Origin: Herpetosiphonaceae bacterium
Lineage (GTDB): Bacteria > Chloroflexota > Chloroflexia > Chloroflexales > Kallotenuaceae
DNA: 62,817 bases
Assembly (NCBI GenBank): GCA_013821605.1
Contig: JACDGP010000015.1
Location: forward strand, 1 to 62,817
Direction of reading: 5' to 3'
Made by a program: the position numbers and the translations under genes. The notes under the pieces were generated by a model. The model did not search any database, had not been told where the DNA came from, and saw only the letters and a list, made by a program, of their open reading frames with translations. Of this stretch, positions 43,287 through 52,592 are shown piece after piece. Each line of letters starts with the position of its first letter. The first letter of the stretch is position 1.

Positions 43287-43803
43287 GATGCGCTCCTTCC
43301 TTGTGCTGATCGAGCCAAGCAAGTAATGGTTCAAGATGGTCGATATGATGATGCTCGTAGGAACTTTGGAGGATGAAGGCGAGCGTGTAGCCTTTCATCC
43401 AGGGGTATTTGTCGGTAGAGAACAGGTCGGGATCAGGAAGCGCCGCACCTAGGTCCAGGAAGCGGAGAAATCCGGTTCGCCACGCATGATGCACGCTTGA
43501 CCAGGGTTGGTCACGGTAGGTTTCGTGAATCCAGGCATTCGTTTGATCCGGAGAGTCTTCCCCGTCCGGGTCTTGCGCCACCGGCCATTTGGGAAAATCG
43601 GGTTCGCGGTTGAGTTGTGCGGCTTCCAAACGGGCAATGGAACGCTGCTGCCAGGCCATTAAATGGGCAATCACATCTTTGATGGACAGGTTGGAGGGAA
43701 GCTGCCGATCAGTGATTTGTGCTTCGCTCATACCGGCCAGGAGTTCTTCCCAATGATCGAATTCTTGCTTGAGCGTGATTAGGAGTTGCTGTTTGTCGTT
43801 CAT
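43279..43803 (-). CDS. ClbS/DfsB family four-helix bundle protein
   Basis: A 174-residue protein of the ClbS/DfsB group (formerly DUF1706): LITLKQEFDHWEELLAGMSE, LSIKDVIAHLMAWQQ and a C-terminal YEHHHIDHLEPLLAWL. ClbS protects colibactin producers by hydrolysing the cyclopropane, but most relatives have no assigned role. It begins a two-gene unit with the YVTN propeller. Confidence 0.85.
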   Translation of the reverse strand: MNDKQQLLITLKQEFDHWEELLAGMSEAQITDRQLPSNLSIKDVIAHLMAWQQRSIARLEAAQLNREPDFPKWPVAQDPDGEDSPDQTNAWIHETYRDQPWSSVHHAWRTGFLRFLDLGAALPDPDLFSTDKYPWMKGYTLAFILQSSYEHHHIDHLEPLLAWLDQHKEGAHHE

Positions 43804-44017
43804 CGTCGTTCCCCAGCTAGGGCACTTGGTGCTGGAAGAGATATTAGCAGATAGAGCGGAATGTTGCAGAAAACGGCGCGCTAGAGTGCTGGACGGAATA
43901 GGATGGCGGCATACATCGGATGGTGCATATAGTGGTAGGGACCTTAGGAAGACGATAGCGCGAAAGAGGATAGGGGCGCACTAGAGGTGCACCTACCCTA
44001 CATTGAATATGTTGCGC

Positions 44018-44926
44018 TCAGAATTGATAGTGTGCGAAGAATTGCCAAATCAAGGTGCTGGCGTCGATATCCAAGGTGGTCAGTCCAAACCATGGCAAGG
44101 CCATGCCGCCCGGCCAGGTGTGACCACCGTTGGTGATGGTGTACAGTTGCATCTGAACACCTGCCTTACACTTGCTAATCACCGTCAGTTTCTCTGTGGT
44201 GCCATCACTCAGCACCTTATTCGGCACCTTGCTGGTGGTGGGGTTGCCGCTACAGGAGGCCAGCGATGCCCACTTGTTCTCGGCATCGACGGCACCCGTC
44301 AGATGCTGTCCGCCTCGCAAGCCTGCCCAGCCGGTATATGACCATACGGTGTCGGCGGTACCATGAAAGGTAATCAAGGGCATCGGATGGGCCAGGCGGC
44401 AGGTATTGGTGCTGGCCATGTGACCCGAGATCGAGGCAATGGCGGAGAACTGTGAGCTGAGTTTACAACCCAGTTCCTCGGTCATCTCGCCTCCCTCAGA
44501 AAAGCCCATGGCGTAGATCTGATGGCCATTAATCGCGAAGGCGCTGCGCATCTGCTGGATCATGGCCGAGATAAAGTTGAAGTCGTCTTGCGGGGCGCTC
44601 CCGTCGGTATTCCAGATACCGTTGAGGGCATCCGGATAGGTGGCGATGACGTCGTTGCTGTCAGCGACATCGTTGAAGTGGGTGAGGCCGGACATATTGG
44701 GACCGTTATCGCGCGAGGCGTGTAGTGCCACGACCAGTGGCAGAGACTTCCTACCGGTGTAGGACGCGGGCAGATGTACATGGTAGGTACGTTGATAGCC
44801 ATCAACGCGGATGGTGTAGTCCGTAAGGCCACTCCAGGAGGTGTCGGCATGGGCGCTGTGGAGGGTGCCGAGCGCGCTGCAGACGATGGTCAGCAAGCAT
44901 ATTAAGAGGAAACGTCGAGGTTTCAT
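44018..44926 (-). CDS. Secreted PHB-depolymerase-like esterase
   Basis: A 302-residue secreted hydrolase of the LpqC/feruloyl-esterase-like family. A signal peptide (MKPRRFLLICLLTIVCSALG...) is followed by YTIRVDGYQRTYHVHLPASY, the nucleophile elbow GFSEGGEM and the late NGGHTWPGG histidine. Substrates in this family include short-chain polyhydroxyalkanoates and plant phenolic esters. AAGGAG sits five bases before ATG 44926. It appears monocistronic. The 280 bases upstream show nothing clear. Confidence 0.88.
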   Translation of the reverse strand: MKPRRFLLICLLTIVCSALGTLHSAHADTSWSGLTDYTIRVDGYQRTYHVHLPASYTGRKSLPLVVALHASRDNGPNMSGLTHFNDVADSNDVIATYPDALNGIWNTDGSAPQDDFNFISAMIQQMRSAFAINGHQIYAMGFSEGGEMTEELGCKLSSQFSAIASISGHMASTNTCRLAHPMPLITFHGTADTVWSYTGWAGLRGGQHLTGAVDAENKWASLASCSGNPTTSKVPNKVLSDGTTEKLTVISKCKAGVQMQLYTITNGGHTWPGGMALPWFGLTTLDIDASTLIWQFFAHYQF

Positions 44927-45209
44927 AATTACTCCTTGGTAGAGATGAGAGTCTGGCGACTCAGGGTGTGACGGTCCCGCCACATGGCGGGTAAGGAATG
45001 CCGGTACGGGGGTGCGTTGTGCCGCTCGTTTGCGTTAGCGATGTACGGTTATGGTAGATTTCGCTTAGCGGACGATAGAAGTGTACAGGAGTGTACGAGA
45101 TATGAAGGGGGACGTGAGTACCAATTCGCGATAGCGCATCAGGTATGAGATTGTGTGCTTATGTAGGCGTAGACCAGGGCAGAGACAAGCTCTGCCCCGA
45201 CAACAGATC

Positions 45210-46148
45210 CTAGACCGGTTGGGCGACGACATAGACGAGGGCGGAGCCTTCGATGGTGCAGATTTGGGGGCGCATCAGCATCATAGCGGTGTGATCGAAG
45301 GGGGCAGTGAAGGTTTGTAATTCGGCAAGGGTGTGCAGGTCGAGGATTTTGCCTAGCTCGGTACCGGCGGGGACGATGGTGCCGACGGCGTCTTCGCGCA
45401 GGGTGGGCACGAAAATGCCGCCGACCTGTGTACGCATGGCTTCGGTCTTGCCGACATCGGTGGCTTGCTCGGGAGGAGCAGGCGGGGCGGGGAGAGCGAG
45501 AACGTCTAGATTATGGAGGGCGCGTTCGAGGCCCTGGACGTTGCGCTCGGTCCAGTACATTTCCCGGCCAGAACGGCCGCCAACTTCAAGATTGGTGACT
45601 TTGATGCCTAGCGAGCGGGCATAGGTGGTCAGGCCGCCGGGCTTGTTGGGGGCGTTGCTGATGAAGGGCGCACCCAGGTCGGCAGCAAGCTGTTCGGAGC
45701 CTGCGAAGCGCTTGACGAAGGCGTTGATGCACCAGGTACCGCCGCCATGTAGGTCGATGACGGCATCACTGTCGGCGATCAAGGGGGCAAGGTGGGCCGC
45801 TAGGCGCTCGGTGTGCGAGCCGGACGGGTTGCCAGGGAAGACACTGTCTAGATCAACGGGGTTGGGGGAGTCGATCCAGGAATTGCGGCGTTCGACCTCG
45901 GCGGCGAGGGCGTTGGCAGTGAAGATGACGCGCAGACGTCCGGTGAGTTGTTCAGCGGGATGGCGGCAGAGCAGTTTGATGGCCAGGGCCGACCAGGGGC
46001 CTTCGTCACCATGGGTACCGGCAATGAGCGTTACGCGCGGGCCGGTGGTACCGGCTTCGCCATACTTGAGCGGGATGTACTGTGAGGCGGCGTGGGCGGT
46101 GAGCTGGAGTTCTTTCCAGGTGAGTGAGTCATAGACTGTTTTCAACAT
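45210..46148 (-). CDS. Succinylglutamate desuccinylase/aspartoacylase-like zinc hydrolase
   Basis: A 312-residue M14-like AstE/AspA family protein. The zinc site GTHGDE and the later DLHGGG are present, and a C-terminal beta domain (GTIVPAGTELGKILDLHT) is typical of the family. It would remove an acyl group from an N-acyl amino acid or similar amide. Its first codons overlap the last codons of the GlxA-type regulator gene by seven bases, so the two form one unit and the regulator probably senses the pathway. Confidence 0.88.
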   Translation of the reverse strand: MLKTVYDSLTWKELQLTAHAASQYIPLKYGEAGTTGPRVTLIAGTHGDEGPWSALAIKLLCRHPAEQLTGRLRVIFTANALAAEVERRNSWIDSPNPVDLDSVFPGNPSGSHTERLAAHLAPLIADSDAVIDLHGGGTWCINAFVKRFAGSEQLAADLGAPFISNAPNKPGGLTTYARSLGIKVTNLEVGGRSGREMYWTERNVQGLERALHNLDVLALPAPPAPPEQATDVGKTEAMRTQVGGIFVPTLREDAVGTIVPAGTELGKILDLHTLAELQTFTAPFDHTAMMLMRPQICTIEGSALVYVVAQPV

Positions 46149-47110
46149 GGCATGCTCCCGGACGTTAGGTACCGTTGATGTCCGAAGGTACGGCGATAGG
46201 ATTGGGGATTAGTTCCAACCAGTCGATTAAAATGATCTCGAAACGTCGTGACCGATTCAAAGCCGACCGCAGTTGCTACGTGTTCAATCGATAGGGTTGT
46301 AGTTTCTAACAATTGCTGGGCGCGGCGCACGCGGGAGGCCAGCAGCCATTGCAAGGGGGTCGTGCCGGTCTGTTCACGAAAGCGCCTGTTCAGCGTCCGC
46401 GTACTCATCTTGGCCTGTTGGCCAATGTCTTCGAGTGCCAACGTACAATGAAGATGCTGCTCTAGCCAACGAAGTAATGGCTCTAGTGTCGCACCGGTTG
46501 AGGGAGGCTCGTGTTTAATAAATTGCGCTTGCCCGCCTTCACGTTGTAGCGGCATGACCGACAACCGTGCTGCATCCGCCGCTACAGCAGAACCGTAGTC
46601 ACGACGAACCAGATGTAGGCACAGGTCAAGTCCCGCTGCCGCACCGGCGGAGGTCAGAATCTGACCGTTATCCACGAAGAGGACGTTCGGGTCGACTTGT
46701 ATGCGTGGATAGCGGCGCGCTAACTCGGGTGCAGCTAACCAGTGAGTTGTTGCACGGAGACCATCGAGTAGTCCGGCGGCAGCAAGCACGAAAGCCCCGC
46801 TGCAAATTGATGCTATTCGGGAGCCATGCTGAGCAGCGGCGCGAAGCGCGTCGAGCACCTCTTCAGCGATGGGCAGCATCGGATCGGCTAGTCCCGGTAC
46901 GATGATCGTGTGCGCTTCAGCGAGGTGGCTCAGATCCCACTGAACCCGGATGTCGAATGCGCCGGCCTTTACATACTGTGCTTCACCACAGACGTGTATC
47001 TGGTAGGCAGCATGGAGGCCGGGCACACGGACGCGCCCGAGCACCTCGCAAGGAGTCGAAAGATCGAAGGGTATCAGGCCATGCAAGGCCACAATCGCGA
47101 TCTTATACAT
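46142..47110 (-). CDS. GlxA-family AraC-type transcriptional regulator
   Basis: A 322-residue regulator. The N-terminal DJ-1/PfpI-like domain (IAIVALHGLIPFDLSTPCEV, SICSGAFVLAAAGLLDG) is followed by two AraC helix-turn-helix motifs (MSTRTLNRRFREQTGTTPLQ and SIEHVATAVGFESVTTFRDH). GlxA-type proteins control amino-acid-derived catabolism in several bacteria. It is transcribed with and overlaps the downstream hydrolase gene. A TTG at 47140 is an alternative start, coupled to a four-codon leader; ATG 47110 is taken here. Confidence 0.9.
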   Translation of the reverse strand: MYKIAIVALHGLIPFDLSTPCEVLGRVRVPGLHAAYQIHVCGEAQYVKAGAFDIRVQWDLSHLAEAHTIIVPGLADPMLPIAEEVLDALRAAAQHGSRIASICSGAFVLAAAGLLDGLRATTHWLAAPELARRYPRIQVDPNVLFVDNGQILTSAGAAAGLDLCLHLVRRDYGSAVAADAARLSVMPLQREGGQAQFIKHEPPSTGATLEPLLRWLEQHLHCTLALEDIGQQAKMSTRTLNRRFREQTGTTPLQWLLASRVRRAQQLLETTTLSIEHVATAVGFESVTTFRDHFNRLVGTNPQSYRRTFGHQRYLTSGSMPC

Positions 47111-47136
47111 AGCATCATCATATAGGTAGATTGGTT

Positions 47137-47151
47137 TCAAGCCAAACTCAT
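47137..47151 (-). promoter_or_regulatory. Possible four-codon leader before the GlxA-type gene
   Basis: GGAGG (47165-47161) is well placed for an ATG at 47151 that reads four codons and a TGA ending at 47137. The TGA overlaps a TTG that is in frame with the regulator. Confidence 0.3.
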
Positions 47152-47339
47152 TTGCTACTTCCTCCGTATTGTTGCGCGACGACTTAGTTGAGACTGAATA
47201 CTATGATGGCTGGAATCCGTTGGTATTTGGCATTCTTGCCACTGGTGAGAAGTGTGTGCCATCACTATACTTGCAACGATTCAATTGTCATCGTTACCTA
47301 TTAAAGGGAGATCAGGGTGAGCGAAGGGATGAAGCAGTG

Positions 47340-47783
47340 ATGACAACTCTGCTTACCTGGCTAATCCGCTACGGGCATGTATTGAGTGGCGGTGTATGGG
47401 TGGGGGGTTATGCTCTGTTAGCGTTGGTGGTCGTGCCACTGATGGCGACGGGCACGAATGAGGTACTGAACCGTTTGGCCATAACAGCCGTGCGTATCTT
47501 GACCTATGCCGGTACGCTGACGATTGCCTTTGGCATCGTCCTGATCACGCGTACGCGTGGGGTGCGTAGCCTACTCCATGGGGAGTGGGGGATGATCGTT
47601 ATCACGTGTCTGGTGATCGCAATTGGGCTGCTCGGCTTAGGGGATGGCGCGCTCCGTCCGGCATTACGCCGCCTCGCCGCGACGGGTGATGGCAGGGCCG
47701 CTCGTCGCTTCGCGTGGATTGGGTTTGGACTCACCATAGTGGCAGTCGGGCTGATGACCCGAGCATTGTATGCAAGATCCTGA
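47340..47783 (+). CDS. CopD/DUF2269-like integral membrane protein
   Basis: A 147-residue protein with four membrane helices. The first contains IRYGHVLSGGVWVGGYALLA, close to the conserved His/Trp region of CopD-like and DUF2269 proteins, which may carry haem or copper. It stands alone between the divergent GlxA-type gene and the convergent transporter gene. The start could be GTG 47337 or ATG 47340; an open frame further upstream has no signal for translation. Confidence 0.75.
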   Translation: MTTLLTWLIRYGHVLSGGVWVGGYALLALVVVPLMATGTNEVLNRLAITAVRILTYAGTLTIAFGIVLITRTRGVRSLLHGEWGMIVITCLVIAIGLLGLGDGALRPALRRLAATGDGRAARRFAWIGFGLTIVAVGLMTRALYARS

Positions 47784-47812
47784 AGCGACGAGCTAACTGC
47801 ACAAAATCGGGG

Positions 47813-49087
47813 TTATGAGTGGGCGGCGGGAGTGGCGAGCGGGGGCGGAGCGAGCGTTGTAGCGTCACGCTCTTCGATGGGAGTTTCAAGCTGGCCGCTC
47901 AGCGCCTGCTCCTGCTCCTGCTCGTGTTCAGCGATTACCGTCGCGATTTCAGCGGCGTTGACTGCCGATACGCCTTCCGTTTGTTGAGCATAGAGGGCCT
48001 CGGCCTGCGCATCAAGCACGTGCTGCGTGCCTTCCGTCGGTTGTTCGCCCGGCAACTCGATCCGCAGTTGCTCGATCACGACCCGGAAGCCGGCCGCGAC
48101 CGGGAGCGCCAGTAGTGCACCGACGATGCCCAGGAGTTCGCCGCCGATCAGCAATGCAATGACCACAGCCAGCGGAGAGAGGCGTAGCACCTGACCATAG
48201 ATGCGCGGCACGAGGATGTGGCTTTCTAGTTGTAGGTAGCCGAGGAGCGCCAGGCAGACGAGCGCCGCCGGGAGCACACCTTGGGTTAAGGTGGCTAGAC
48301 CGGCGGGGAGTATCACCAGGGCACCACCGACAAACGGGATGAGATCCGCGAAGGCAGCGACAACGGCCAGCGCCAGGGGGCTGGGTGTGCCCGCTATCCA
48401 CAGAATGATGAACGTAAAGATGCCAATGAGCACCGAAGTCAGGACCTGCCCACGCACATAGCCACCGACCACCGTTTCCATGTCGAGTAAGATGCGGGCG
48501 CTGCGAAGATGAAAGCGCCGCGGCAACAGGGCGAAGATAAAGCCTTTCACCCGCTCGGAATCAGCCAGGAGGTAAAAGGCCAGGACGACAGTGGTGAGGC
48601 CCAGGACGACCACCGTCGCTGCGGCGCCCGCGAACGTAAGGGCATAGGCACCCAAGGGAGCGAGCAGACGTTCGGCGCCAACGCCCCGAATCATGTCCGC
48701 GCCCCGCGCCAGTGCAGGCACTTGCACTAAATAACTGGCCAAGTGTGCCTGAATGGTGGGTGCACTTGCGATCAGGTCGCTGATCTGCGTGACTAAGGCG
48801 GGAACAACGAGTGCGCCAACGCCCGCAATAGCCGCAACGAGCATCAGGAGCACGAGACCGAGGCCCCAGTTGCGCCTGACGTGGTGGCGCTCCAGCCAGC
48901 CAACAATGGGGCTGAGGGTGCCAGCGAGCACGAGGGCAATAATCAACAGCAGCAGAATCTGCCAGATGCGCCACACAACCCACAGGCTGCCAAGGATCGC
49001 AAGTACGCTGAAGACCGACCGCAACGATAGTTCATGGCGCACGGTGCGGATGCGGGGATCGGTTGGGAATTGGTCTCGTTCCATCAT
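47813..49087 (-). CDS. AI-2E family transporter
   Basis: A 424-residue membrane protein of the AI-2E/PerM family with eight membrane segments. Seen: LAGTLSPIVGWLERHHVRRN, the long amphipathic region about 90-160, and ADLIPFVGGALVILPA followed by ESHILVPRIYGQVLRLSP. Family members export small molecules or act as sodium/proton antiporters; autoinducer export is shown for few. The last 75 residues form a charged, Glu-rich cytoplasmic tail that is unusual in length. Start 49087 or 49084. Confidence 0.9.
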   Translation of the reverse strand: MMERDQFPTDPRIRTVRHELSLRSVFSVLAILGSLWVVWRIWQILLLLIIALVLAGTLSPIVGWLERHHVRRNWGLGLVLLMLVAAIAGVGALVVPALVTQISDLIASAPTIQAHLASYLVQVPALARGADMIRGVGAERLLAPLGAYALTFAGAAATVVVLGLTTVVLAFYLLADSERVKGFIFALLPRRFHLRSARILLDMETVVGGYVRGQVLTSVLIGIFTFIILWIAGTPSPLALAVVAAFADLIPFVGGALVILPAGLATLTQGVLPAALVCLALLGYLQLESHILVPRIYGQVLRLSPLAVVIALLIGGELLGIVGALLALPVAAGFRVVIEQLRIELPGEQPTEGTQHVLDAQAEALYAQQTEGVSAVNAAEIATVIAEHEQEQEQALSGQLETPIEERDATTLAPPPLATPAAHS

Positions 49088-49225
49088 GGTCTCTTTCTGC
49101 CTCAACTCGTTTAGCTAGCAATCAGGATCGCGGGTGCATAGCTTACGAGCTGCGTTGCTAACAAGCATATGTACAGGGATCATTGTTATGTATGCAGGTA
49201 TCGTACCACCCAAGGGAGGAGGACA

Positions 49226-49270
49226 CCATACACCGGCCCTGGATGAATACCAGGGCCGGTGTATGGTTTT
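49226..49270 (+). terminator. Strong hairpin with T-tract
   Basis: A perfect 17-bp stem (CCATACACCGGCCCTGG and its complement, 7-base loop) followed by TTTT on the plus strand. It lies just past the stop of the minus-strand lipoprotein, for which it is probably also a transcript end, although the minus side has no T-tract. Confidence 0.7.
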
Positions 49271-49285
49271 CACACGTGATTGGGG

Positions 49286-49744
49286 CTACTTCGCTGGCGG
49301 GCTGTTGTGGAAGATGATGAGTGTCTGTGCATCAAGGCTATCAGCCGCAACCGTAAACGTCGCAGTGCTCCCCGTGAGGCGGATGAGGCTGTCTGTCGGG
49401 AACGTTCGGGCGCTAGCTAGCGTCGTTCCAAGGGTCGTCTCTTCGGTCGCAGAGACGGTACCGGCAGGTACATGGAGGAGTGGCCCACAGACCGGTTGCG
49501 TTGCGCCAGCAACGACGGTGATCGTTTGGGTTTGGGTGAAAACCGAGCTGTTGAAGCTCCATGTACCGGTCAGACCGCCGTCCGTCTCCTGACAGATGCT
49601 GAGCGTACCTGTCTGACTCGGTTGGTTACTTGTTGATGTCGTCATGAGCTGCCCCGCCTGAGTAGGTGCCGCATCGGCGGCGCATCCGCACAAAGGGAGC
49701 AGGATCAGGATGACGAGCGTGAGGCGAAGAGTCCATGGGTGCAT
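49286..49744 (-). CDS. Lipoprotein with one repeat-domain unit
   Basis: A 152-residue lipoprotein: signal peptide with lipobox LLPLCGC, a Thr/Ser-rich spacer, then one domain of about 95 residues ([18 protein letters not shown] ... [20 protein letters not shown] ... TLIIFHN). The same domain occurs twice in the large surface protein encoded immediately upstream on the same strand. Two conserved cysteines (SICQ and PVCG) may form a disulfide. The fold is probably a beta sandwich; I recognise no named family. The two genes are separated by a strong dyad. Confidence 0.75.
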   Translation of the reverse strand: MHPWTLRLTLVILILLPLCGCAADAAPTQAGQLMTTSTSNQPSQTGTLSICQETDGGLTGTWSFNSSVFTQTQTITVVAGATQPVCGPLLHVPAGTVSATEETTLGTTLASARTFPTDSLIRLTGSTATFTVAADSLDAQTLIIFHNSPPAK

Positions 49745-49777
49745 AGTGTACCGTCCTAGTTGACCATTGGGATAGCA

Positions 49778-49816
49778 TGACAGGGGGCATATCTTTTGAG
49801 ATACGCCCCCCTGTCG
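49778..49816. repeat. Inverted repeat between the two surface-protein genes
   Basis: GACAGGGGGC-A-TATC then a short loop then GATA-C-GCCCCC(C)TGTC. It follows the stop of the large surface protein and could terminate or stabilise its mRNA. Confidence 0.5.
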
Positions 49817-49833
49817 TGTCACCGGTGCTCGTC

Positions 49834-52170
49834 CTATCCGCGTGTGTTGTGGAAGATGATGAGCGTTAGGTGGCCCGACGTGCTATTAGGAACATTGAAG
49901 GTCGCCGTTCTACCACTAAGACTGACGAAGGCGGACGCCGGCTGCGCCTTGGCACTTGATAGCTTCGTGCCAGTTGCTGCCAGTTCGGTAACACTGATCT
50001 TGCCAGGATTGACTTGGATGATCGGTCCGCAGATCGGTTGTGTGGCTCCCGCAACGAGGGTGATGGAACGTTGGCCGTCGAAGGCGGGACTGGTAAAGCT
50101 GAAGGTACCGGTCAGTCCGCCATCCGTCTCCTTACAGATTTCGATGAAGCCTGTAGGTTTGGGGTGATAGTTCATGAATTGAATTTCGGTGACGTGGTCC
50201 GCTTTGATCGTGGCGACGGCGCTAGCGTCCAAGAGATTGGTTGTGCCTTTGCCGGCAATATACTGAATGCGCGCTACCGCGTAATCAGACTGGTTTTGTT
50301 CCTGGACCTTCACATCGCCTACCGCCATGGGCAGTTCGACGCAGGTGCCAGGTGCCACGGTGATGTTCCCGCTGTGACCAGCTACGGTGAAGCTGAAGAG
50401 CGTTCCGGGTGGGGCCTGCGTGCCAAATTCTAGCACCTTGCAGATCTTCAGAATGCCGGTTTCGCCGGTGGACGTGGGCGTGCTGGTCGGGGTACCCGTT
50501 ACCGTGCCGCGAGTATTGTGGAAGATGATGAGCACCTGGGATCCCGGTCCGCCAGCGGCAACCTTGAAGGTCGCTGTCCTGCCAGTTAGCCCGACGAAGT
50601 CGGACGCCGGCACCGAGCGAGCACCTGATAGTGTCGTGCCGGTGGCCGCCAATTCGGTGACACTGATCGTGCCAGGAGTTAGAGGGATGAGTGGTCCGCA
50701 GACCGGTTGTGTGGCTCCCGCAACGAGGGTGATGGAACGTTGGCCATCGAAGGACGGACTGGTAAAGCTGAAGGTACCGGTTAGTCCACCATCCGTCTCT
50801 TTACAGATCTGAATGTAGCCAATGGGTGTAGGGTGATAGTTCATGAATTGAACTTCGGTGACGTGGCCTGCTTTGATCGTGGCAACGGCACTGGCGTTCA
50901 GGAGGTTGGTTGTGCCGCTGCCGGCAATGTACTGAATGCGCGCTATCGCGTAATCAGACTGGTTTTGCTCTTGAACCTTCACGTCACCTACCCCGATGGG
51001 CAGTTCGACGCAGGTGCCTGGTGCAATGGTGATGTTTCCAGTGTGGCCGTCCACGCTGAAGCTAAAGAGCGTTCCGGGTGGGGCCTGCGTACCGTATTTT
51101 AGCACCTTGCAGATCTTCAAAATGCCGGTCTCGCCAGTGGACGTGGGCGTATTGGTCGGCTTGGTCGTGCTGGTCGGCGTATTACTGGGAGTGTTGGTCG
51201 GCTTAGTCGTGGCCGTATTGGTCGGCTTGGTCGTACTGGTCGGTGTATTACTGGGGGTGTTGGTTGGCTTGGTCGTGGCCGTGTTGGTCGGCTTGGTCGT
51301 AGCCGTATTGGTCGGCTTGGTCGTGCTGGTTGGTGTATTGCTGGGGGTGTTGGTCGGGGTATTTGTGGGCGTGTTCGTCGGGCGGACGGTGCGTGTGCTG
51401 GTTGGCGTGTTGGTCGCCGTGTTGCACGCCGCAGCGGTAATGGTATTCGTGTCTAAGGTCACCGCGCCATTCAAGGCGTAGAGGCCGCCTTGAGTCGTAG
51501 CCCCGGTCGTAAGGGTGATGGATGCCAAGGCCAGGATATTTCCTTCGAAGCTCGTAGCCGTGCCCAGTGTCGCTGAACTGCCTACTTGCCAGAAGACGTT
51601 GCAGGGGCTTGCGCCATTGATCAGTAACACGCTGGAGTTACTTGCTGTGATGAGGGTGCTGCCAATCTGGAAGATGAAGACAGCGTTGGAATTACCCTGG
51701 GCGTTGAGGGTGACCTGCCCCGTTAGTTGGGCGGAGGTCGAGAAACAGTAGCCCGCCGGCGTGAGGGTGAGGCCACCAAGATCCTGGCCGGTCAGATTCT
51801 GATTGCACGCTTGACCGGCAAGCTCGTTATAGGCGATAAGTGCGTCACTTTGGGCTTGAGCGGCAACAGCATCGGCAGCGTGGATCGTTCCCGGCGCACT
51901 CACGAGGCCGGGTGGAAAGCCGGTGACGGCAGTCCCTGGGCTTACGCCAAGGTCGCCCTGCACCACAGTCGGGCCGGTATTCGTGACGGCACTTGCACCG
52001 AGTACGCCGAAGCTAGCTGCGGTTCCAAGATCGGGTCTAGACGCAGCGCTGGCTGCGCGTGGTAGCAGTAACAGCGATCCCACCAGTAGCAGAGACAGCA
52101 GCAAGAGTGGGACAGTTGCTCGTGAGGATCGAGGGACCTTCGTGACCTGGTTTGTAGGTGTACTGCTCAT
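49834..52170 (-). CDS. DUF3494 (ice-binding-like) multidomain surface protein
   Basis: A 778-residue exported protein. A signal peptide (about 1-43) is followed by a full DUF3494 domain (about 47-250: [57 protein letters not shown]), the beta-helix of ice-binding and adhesin-like proteins. A Thr/Pro linker (251-346) leads to two tandem copies of an A+B module: A begins [21 protein letters not shown] begins [17 protein letters not shown]. There is no C-terminal anchor. DUF3494 is also common in non-cold-adapted bacteria as a surface adhesin, so ice binding should not be assumed. AGGAAA supports ATG 52170; the predicted mRNA leader is about 200 bases. Confidence 0.85.
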   Translation of the reverse strand: MSSTPTNQVTKVPRSSRATVPLLLLSLLLVGSLLLLPRAASAASRPDLGTAASFGVLGASAVTNTGPTVVQGDLGVSPGTAVTGFPPGLVSAPGTIHAADAVAAQAQSDALIAYNELAGQACNQNLTGQDLGGLTLTPAGYCFSTSAQLTGQVTLNAQGNSNAVFIFQIGSTLITASNSSVLLINGASPCNVFWQVGSSATLGTATSFEGNILALASITLTTGATTQGGLYALNGAVTLDTNTITAAACNTATNTPTSTRTVRPTNTPTNTPTNTPSNTPTSTTKPTNTATTKPTNTATTKPTNTPSNTPTSTTKPTNTATTKPTNTPSNTPTSTTKPTNTPTSTGETGILKICKVLKYGTQAPPGTLFSFSVDGHTGNITIAPGTCVELPIGVGDVKVQEQNQSDYAIARIQYIAGSGTTNLLNASAVATIKAGHVTEVQFMNYHPTPIGYIQICKETDGGLTGTFSFTSPSFDGQRSITLVAGATQPVCGPLIPLTPGTISVTELAATGTTLSGARSVPASDFVGLTGRTATFKVAAGGPGSQVLIIFHNTRGTVTGTPTSTPTSTGETGILKICKVLEFGTQAPPGTLFSFTVAGHSGNITVAPGTCVELPMAVGDVKVQEQNQSDYAVARIQYIAGKGTTNLLDASAVATIKADHVTEIQFMNYHPKPTGFIEICKETDGGLTGTFSFTSPAFDGQRSITLVAGATQPICGPIIQVNPGKISVTELAATGTKLSSAKAQPASAFVSLSGRTATFNVPNSTSGHLTLIIFHNTRG
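51135..51425 (-). repeat. Low-complexity Thr/Pro-coding tandem repeat
   Basis: Repeated units of about 12 to 30 bases that encode [12 protein letters not shown] and SNTPTSTTK on the minus strand. They form the linker of the DUF3494 protein and are likely to vary in length between strains. Confidence 0.85.
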
Positions 52171-52425
52171 CAGGATTTCCTCGACTGTGCTGGATGTTTC
52201 ATGGGAATTCTCCGTGTTGATGGTTGCTGCTAGAACGGGAAGCAGAGAGTTTGACCTGGCGTCGGAACGATCTGAAGCGCGAAGCTTGGGGGACAAGATG
52301 GTTACCGTCTGTTGATCCCCGTCCAAACTCGCCATCACGATCCACGCACCCGTTGCTCACGTTTCCTTCGAGTACCATTAGTATAGGGAATGCGGGCTGC
52401 ATGGGTGAGACACGCGAGTCCTATG

Positions 52426-52482
52426 TACCGGTAACCATCGGTGTGGATGGTTTAGGGCTGAAAGTCCTAATGGAGACCGGTA
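52426..52482. other. Candidate three-way-junction fold / inverted-repeat cluster
   Basis: Three adjacent stems: TACCGGT (52426-52432) with ACCGGTA (52476-52482); AACCATC (52433-52439) with GATGGTT (52446-52452); TAGGGCT (52453-52459) with AGTCCTA (52463-52469). No base separates the stems except ATGGAG before the closing strand. It lies upstream of both divergent promoters, so it may be a DNA control region and not a mRNA leader. Confidence 0.45.
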
Positions 52483-52492
52483 GGTGCGAGCA

Positions 52493-52521
52493 TTGACAAG
52501 TTGCCCTGCCAATTGTAGAGT
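52493..52521 (+). promoter_or_regulatory. Promoter of the antiporter gene
   Basis: Consensus TTGACA (52493-52498), 17 bases, TAGAGT (52516-52521). The start site would be near 52528. Confidence 0.7.
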
Positions 52522-52532
52522 ACGGCATAGTA

Positions 52533-52569
52533 GGTGGACGCAGTCGCAAGGTATTGCGCTGCCTCCACC
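52533..52569 (+). promoter_or_regulatory. Leader hairpin of the antiporter mRNA
   Basis: GGTGG/CCACC, GCAG/CTGC and CGCAA/TTGCG stack into one long hairpin with a GGTA loop at the predicted 5' end of the transcript, 12 bases before the Shine-Dalgarno. Confidence 0.55.
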
Positions 52570-52592
52570 TTGGTGTGTAAGGGAGGAGCACT

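Noticed and set aside
50387-51481. Plus-strand frames rich in Val/Leu/Gly
   Set aside because: They are antisense shadows of the Thr/Pro linker and repeated domains of the DUF3494 protein.
52381-52500. Known riboswitch (c-di-GMP, purine, sodium or group II intron domain)
   Set aside because: The three-stem fold lacks the conserved core bases of the classes I could recall, and it lies upstream of the promoter.
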